In this document: piece by piece, positions 61,071 to 64,000 of the stretch
Layout of the letters: every line of letters begins with the position of its first letter
Numbering within the stretch: the stretch's first letter is position 1
DNA from: Rhizobium sp. CCGE 510
GTDB taxonomy: Bacteria; Pseudomonadota; Alphaproteobacteria; Rhizobiales; Rhizobiaceae
Direction: 5' to 3'
Length of the DNA: 64,000 nucleotides
NCBI RefSeq assembly: GCF_000292525.1
Contig: NZ_AEYF01000045.1
Span: forward strand, 1-64,000
Made by a program: the position numbers and the translations under genes
Notes under the pieces: model-generated
What the model saw: only the letters and a program-made list of their open reading frames with translations
Told to the model about the DNA's origin: nothing
Database searches by the model: none

Positions 61071-61664
61071 ATGCGTTATAGCGCCGAACACAAATCAGAA
61101 ACCCGCGCGCGCGTCCTCGCAGCCGCAGGACAGGTCTTTCGCCAAGAGGGCTATGGTGGTGCCGGTATCGATGCGCTGACGAAGGCGGCCGGCGTGACAA
61201 ACGGCGCTTTTTACGGACATTTCAAATCGAAGGCCGAAGCCTTTCGCACAGCCGTGCTGGAAGGCCTAGAAGAGCTGCGGCAGGGAATCGCCGCATTGAA
61301 GACCAATCAACCGAAAGACTGGCTGACGACCTTTATCGGCTACTATCTCGGTTATAAAAGAACCTGCGATCTGGGCGAGAGCTGTGCTTTGCCGAGCCTT
61401 TCACCCGACGTGATGCGTGCGGACAATGAAACGCGAAGCGCCTATACCGCAGAGATCAAACGCCTCGTCGAAGAAGTCGCCGCCGGCCTGCCGGAGATAG
61501 AGGGCCGATCCGAAATCGTGCGGGAAGACCAGGCGATCTTGCTCCTCGCCATGCTGAGTGGCGGTGTTACCCTGGCGCGCGCCGTTTCCGACCCGGCACT
61601 CTCCGAACGCATTGCAGATGTCATCGCGCAGGCTGCGTTGGCAGCGATAGAGCCTCGAAACTGA
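61071..61664 (+). CDS. TetR-family transcriptional repressor
   Basis: A 197-residue TetR regulator. N-terminal HTH: TRARVLAAAGQVFRQEGYGGAGIDALTKAAGVTNGAFYGHFKSKAEAF. The C-terminal ligand domain includes TFIGYYLGYKRTCDLGESCALPSLSPDV and a helical end. It is divergent from the tautomerase gene with three repeated motifs between; it probably represses that gene, the VOC gene and itself. Confidence 0.85.
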   Translation: MRYSAEHKSETRARVLAAAGQVFRQEGYGGAGIDALTKAAGVTNGAFYGHFKSKAEAFRTAVLEGLEELRQGIAALKTNQPKDWLTTFIGYYLGYKRTCDLGESCALPSLSPDVMRADNETRSAYTAEIKRLVEEVAAGLPEIEGRSEIVREDQAILLLAMLSGGVTLARAVSDPALSERIADVIAQAALAAIEPRN

Positions 61665-61726
61665 TCCGCATGCGGTGATGGCATTTGGGTTCAGCACGGC
61701 GCAGCCGTGTTCCCAACCCTGCGAGA

Positions 61727-62734
61727 CTACAAGGGCATGGTGATTTCGAACTCGGCACCTGCGCCGGTCGTCGGCAGCAGGCGGATCGTACCGCCATGCG
61801 AGCTCAGCATGGCGCGAACGATGCCGAGACCCATGCCGGTGCCGCCCTGTTCGCGGCGGGTTGAAAAGAACGGCTGAAAGACATGCTGGCGATTTGCCTC
61901 GGAAATGCCGCCCCCGTCGTCTCGGATAAGAATAACGGTTGTCCGGGCATCGGTTGACGCGCTGAGTTCCAATCGCGTGGCGCCATGCTGAAGGGCATTC
62001 TCGGCGAGATTGGCAAAGGCGATACCGGCTGCTTCCTGGGGAAGAGCAATCGATATGTCCGTATCGCCTTTGCCGGAGATATCGAGGTTTGGAAATTGCC
62101 GGCGCAGCGAGGATAGGATGTCCATGATGCTGCTTTTGCCCTCGGCCAATGGGGTTTCTGCTCGAGCAAGTTCCCTCAGCCGCTGCAACAGCACATCGAG
62201 CCGGGCTGCATCGGCGACGATATTATCGAGAAAGTGCAAACGTTGCGCCTTCGTCATCGCCTTTTCGGCATCGTCGTCACGCAAAAGCTCCGCCGCACCG
62301 CGGATGGCCGTCAGCGGCGATTTCAGTTCGTGGGAGACATGGGCGGCAAAGGAGCGGACATATTCGGTGCGATCGACCAATCTTCCGGCGAGATCGAGGA
62401 AGCTTTGCGACAGAACGGCGATCTCGCGCGTTCCATAGCTTTCCAGCGGCCGGATTGCCCGCTTACCGCCGCGGGCAATCTCTTCCGTGCGGGCGATCAA
62501 GGCGTCGATCGGGCCGGTGATGGTGCGTGTCAGCACATAGGCGACGCCGAGCGTTAGGATGAAGACGACGGCAAGCGCCCCGATTTCCGCCGGCGCCATC
62601 CGGTTCGAACTCACCTCCACGGCGCGAAACCAGATGACGATCAGGATCGGCAGCGCCATGACGGCGAGAAGCACGACATAGACGATCAGCGCCAGCGTCG
62701 GGCGCCATTTCGTCCTGACTTTCGGCACCGGCAT
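61727..62734 (-). CDS. sensor histidine kinase
   Basis: A 335-residue kinase. TM1 spans about 14-36 and TM2 about 48-69, with only a short loop between. A HAMP domain follows (TITGPIDALIARTEEIARGGKR), phosphoacceptor His135 is in AAHVSHELKSPLTAIRG, and the ATPase has NLAENALQHG, RDDGGGIS and GTGMGLGIVRAML. It starts one base inside the regulator stop (TGATG). Similar in size to CreC-type kinases; the stimulus is unknown. Confidence 0.9.
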   Translation of the reverse strand: MPVPKVRTKWRPTLALIVYVVLLAVMALPILIVIWFRAVEVSSNRMAPAEIGALAVVFILTLGVAYVLTRTITGPIDALIARTEEIARGGKRAIRPLESYGTREIAVLSQSFLDLAGRLVDRTEYVRSFAAHVSHELKSPLTAIRGAAELLRDDDAEKAMTKAQRLHFLDNIVADAARLDVLLQRLRELARAETPLAEGKSSIMDILSSLRRQFPNLDISGKGDTDISIALPQEAAGIAFANLAENALQHGATRLELSASTDARTTVILIRDDGGGISEANRQHVFQPFFSTRREQGGTGMGLGIVRAMLSSHGGTIRLLPTTGAGAEFEITMPL

Positions 62735-63441
62735 CAGGCCTTCCTCCCGATTTCACCGCCGAGTTTGAAGCCGATGCCGTGAACCGTCGCGATGATCCCC
62801 TGGCCGCCGGCCGCCAGGAACTTGGCCCTGATGTTGCGGATATGGCTATCGATCGTCCGGTCGGCGACATAGGTTCCAGCACCATAGGCCGCCTCCATCA
62901 GTCGTTCGCGGCTGAAGACCATGTCGGGGCGTGACAACAATGCCTCCAGGATGGCGAATTCGAGCACTGTCATCGCGACGGCCCTATCGCCGAACATGAC
63001 CGTCCTGCCGTGGCGATCGAGGCTGAGCTCGCCGGCGACAAAGATGGCATGACGCCTTTCGGGCCCGGCTTCATTGCCGCCGCTGCGCTTCAAGATCGCC
63101 CTGACCCTGGCGACGAGTTCGCGCGGGCTGAACGGTTTGGTGACATAATCGTCGCCGCCGATTTCCAACCCCAGCACCCTGTCGATCTCCTCGTCGCGTG
63201 CGGAAAGGAACAGGATCGGCAATCCCGATGTCTTGCGGATCTGGCGGCAGACCTCGAGACCATCCATATCGGGCATGCCGATATCGAGAATGATGAGATC
63301 GATGTTGGCGCGCCGGAATGCCGTCATCGCCTCGGTTCCGTTGCGGACCGCAGTCGATGTCAAGCCGGCACGCTCGAGGGCGAAGCAGATCACATCGCGG
63401 ATGTGAGGTTCGTCATCGACGACGAGAATTCGGGGCGCCAT
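62734..63441 (-). CDS. OmpR-family response regulator
   Basis: A 235-residue regulator. The receiver domain is MAPRILVVDDEPHIRDV with phosphoacceptor Asp53 in LIILDIGMPDMDG and Lys in YVTKPFSPRELVARVRAIL. The winged-helix effector domain shows DRTIDSHIRNIRAKF and TVHGIGFKL. Paired with the kinase downstream; upstream lies a DUF4173-type membrane protein gene on the same strand, a possible signal source. Confidence 0.9.
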   Translation of the reverse strand: MAPRILVVDDEPHIRDVICFALERAGLTSTAVRNGTEAMTAFRRANIDLIILDIGMPDMDGLEVCRQIRKTSGLPILFLSARDEEIDRVLGLEIGGDDYVTKPFSPRELVARVRAILKRSGGNEAGPERRHAIFVAGELSLDRHGRTVMFGDRAVAMTVLEFAILEALLSRPDMVFSRERLMEAAYGAGTYVADRTIDSHIRNIRAKFLAAGGQGIIATVHGIGFKLGGEIGRKA

Positions 63442-63487
63442 CACCAGTCCTGCATTGTTTGTCGTGCCTGTTGTTATCGTTCTCGTT

Positions 63488-64000
63488 CTATCTTGCAATG
63501 GCTGCAGGAGACAGAAGATGGGTCTCCAGCCGCGCCGCCCGGAAGGTCCAGCTCCGCCAGTCGCGCGGGCGCCGCTCGAAATCCCTGACGAGATAGTACC
63601 GGATAGCCAGTGCCTGATTCCTCTTGTCGATCAGTTGATCCGGCAACATGTGGAGATAGAGATCGAGCGCCGGAATGACGGAAGGGCCAAGGGAAGAGAG
63701 ATAATCAAGATCGAGCGGCGGGCCTTCCGCAGTGATTTCCTGGCTGTGGGCGACATTGAAGCGGGCGATAATATCAGGGAAATCAATGAAGGCGCTGATG
63801 TAGACGACCACGATCAGAGAGGCGAGATTCATCGCGATCAGCCACTCGTTGGATCGGCTGAGCAGAATGCGCAGCAGGATCAAGAAAAGACCGATGGCGA
63901 CGAGGCCCATCCAGAGACCGGCGGCAACACGCAGTTCGGTCAGCGAATAGACCTCGACGTAAAGCCCAAGCCGCAGCATCGACGACAGGCAAAGCAGAAT
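63488..64000 (-). CDS. DUF4173-type membrane protein, C-terminal part (runs off window)
   Basis: Open frame from the window edge to 63488, at least 170 residues. Two membrane segments (AAGLWMGLVAIGLFLILLRILL, LIAMNLASLIVVVYISAFI) are followed by a soluble C terminus (PPLDLDYLSSLGPSVIPALDLYL, QALAIRYYLVRDFERRPRDWRSW). The pattern fits DUF4153/DUF4173 membrane proteins often adjacent to two-component genes. The start is outside the window. Confidence 0.75.
   Translation of the reverse strand: MLLCLSSMLRLGLYVEVYSLTELRVAAGLWMGLVAIGLFLILLRILLSRSNEWLIAMNLASLIVVVYISAFIDFPDIIARFNVAHSQEITAEGPPLDLDYLSSLGPSVIPALDLYLHMLPDQLIDKRNQALAIRYYLVRDFERRPRDWRSWTFRAARLETHLLSPAAIAR

Overview
The window reads as a segment of a Rhizobium-type alphaproteobacterial genome (R. 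etli / R. leguminosarum-like), probably from a megaplasmid or chromid. GC is high, start codons include GTG and TTG behind strong GGAGG sites, ATGA stop/start overlaps are common, and rhizobial intergenic palindromes occur throughout. The gene content is accessory: four ABC uptake systems with their catabolic enzymes and local regulators, two insertion sequences, and three copies of a 16-bp palindrome resembling repABC-plasmid centromere sites. No repABC genes, rRNA or tRNA genes were seen, so the replicon type is inference.

Layout. 1-1280: the end of an IS1182-like copy lying mostly outside the window, then a complete IS110-type element inserted in a REP palindrome; its 5' leader can be read as a bridge RNA. 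1278-5434: an acyl-CoA group (MDR oxidoreductase, hot-dog thioesterase, AMP-forming ligase, thiolase lacking its second catalytic Cys). 6018-9753: NAD(P)-binding protein, secreted cupin, Cys/Met-metabolism PLP enzyme, YihY/BrkB membrane protein. 9754-14565: a gene-poor zone with an IS1182-like element, a degenerate tandem array of REP units, three GTTGTCCGCGGACAAC palindromes and a probable alpha-r14 (NfeR-type) small RNA. 14566-16276: PCMT-like methyltransferase and GNAT acetyltransferase.

16340-30915 is a D-apiose/D-apionate catabolic locus read leftward: RuBisCO-like protein (oiaX), oiaK, triose-phosphate-isomerase-like and RpiB-like isomerases, apnO, a sugar ABC transporter with a DUF2291 lipoprotein, apsD, apnL, dhaK and dhaL, with a divergent GntR/FCD regulator. 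Apiose would be oxidised to apionolactone, opened to apionate, isomerised to 3-oxo-isoapionate, phosphorylated and split by the RuBisCO-like protein. The kinase and two isomerases would serve an erythrulose-phosphate branch whose usual decarboxylase is not in the window.

31090-39260: a small secreted protein with a strong terminator, a chemoreceptor, and a second sugar ABC system with a divergent LacI regulator. 39422-41430: DUF2231 membrane protein and sorbosone-dehydrogenase-like beta-propeller. 41514-47649: an esterase plus a divergent yjfIJ / channel-yjfKLMC set (PspA-like protein, K+ channel, DUF350 membrane protein, YgiB lipoprotein, ATP-grasp ligase), a probable envelope-stress module. 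47791-50908: polar amino-acid ABC transporter. 51906-53895: ROK kinase and trehalose-phosphatase. 54090-60004: AraC regulator, polyol ABC transporter, ribitol 2-dehydrogenase and a second SDR. 60055-61664: VOC protein, a frameshifted tautomerase and a TetR regulator with three operator-like repeats. 61727-64000: a two-component system and the end of a DUF4173-type membrane protein running off the window.
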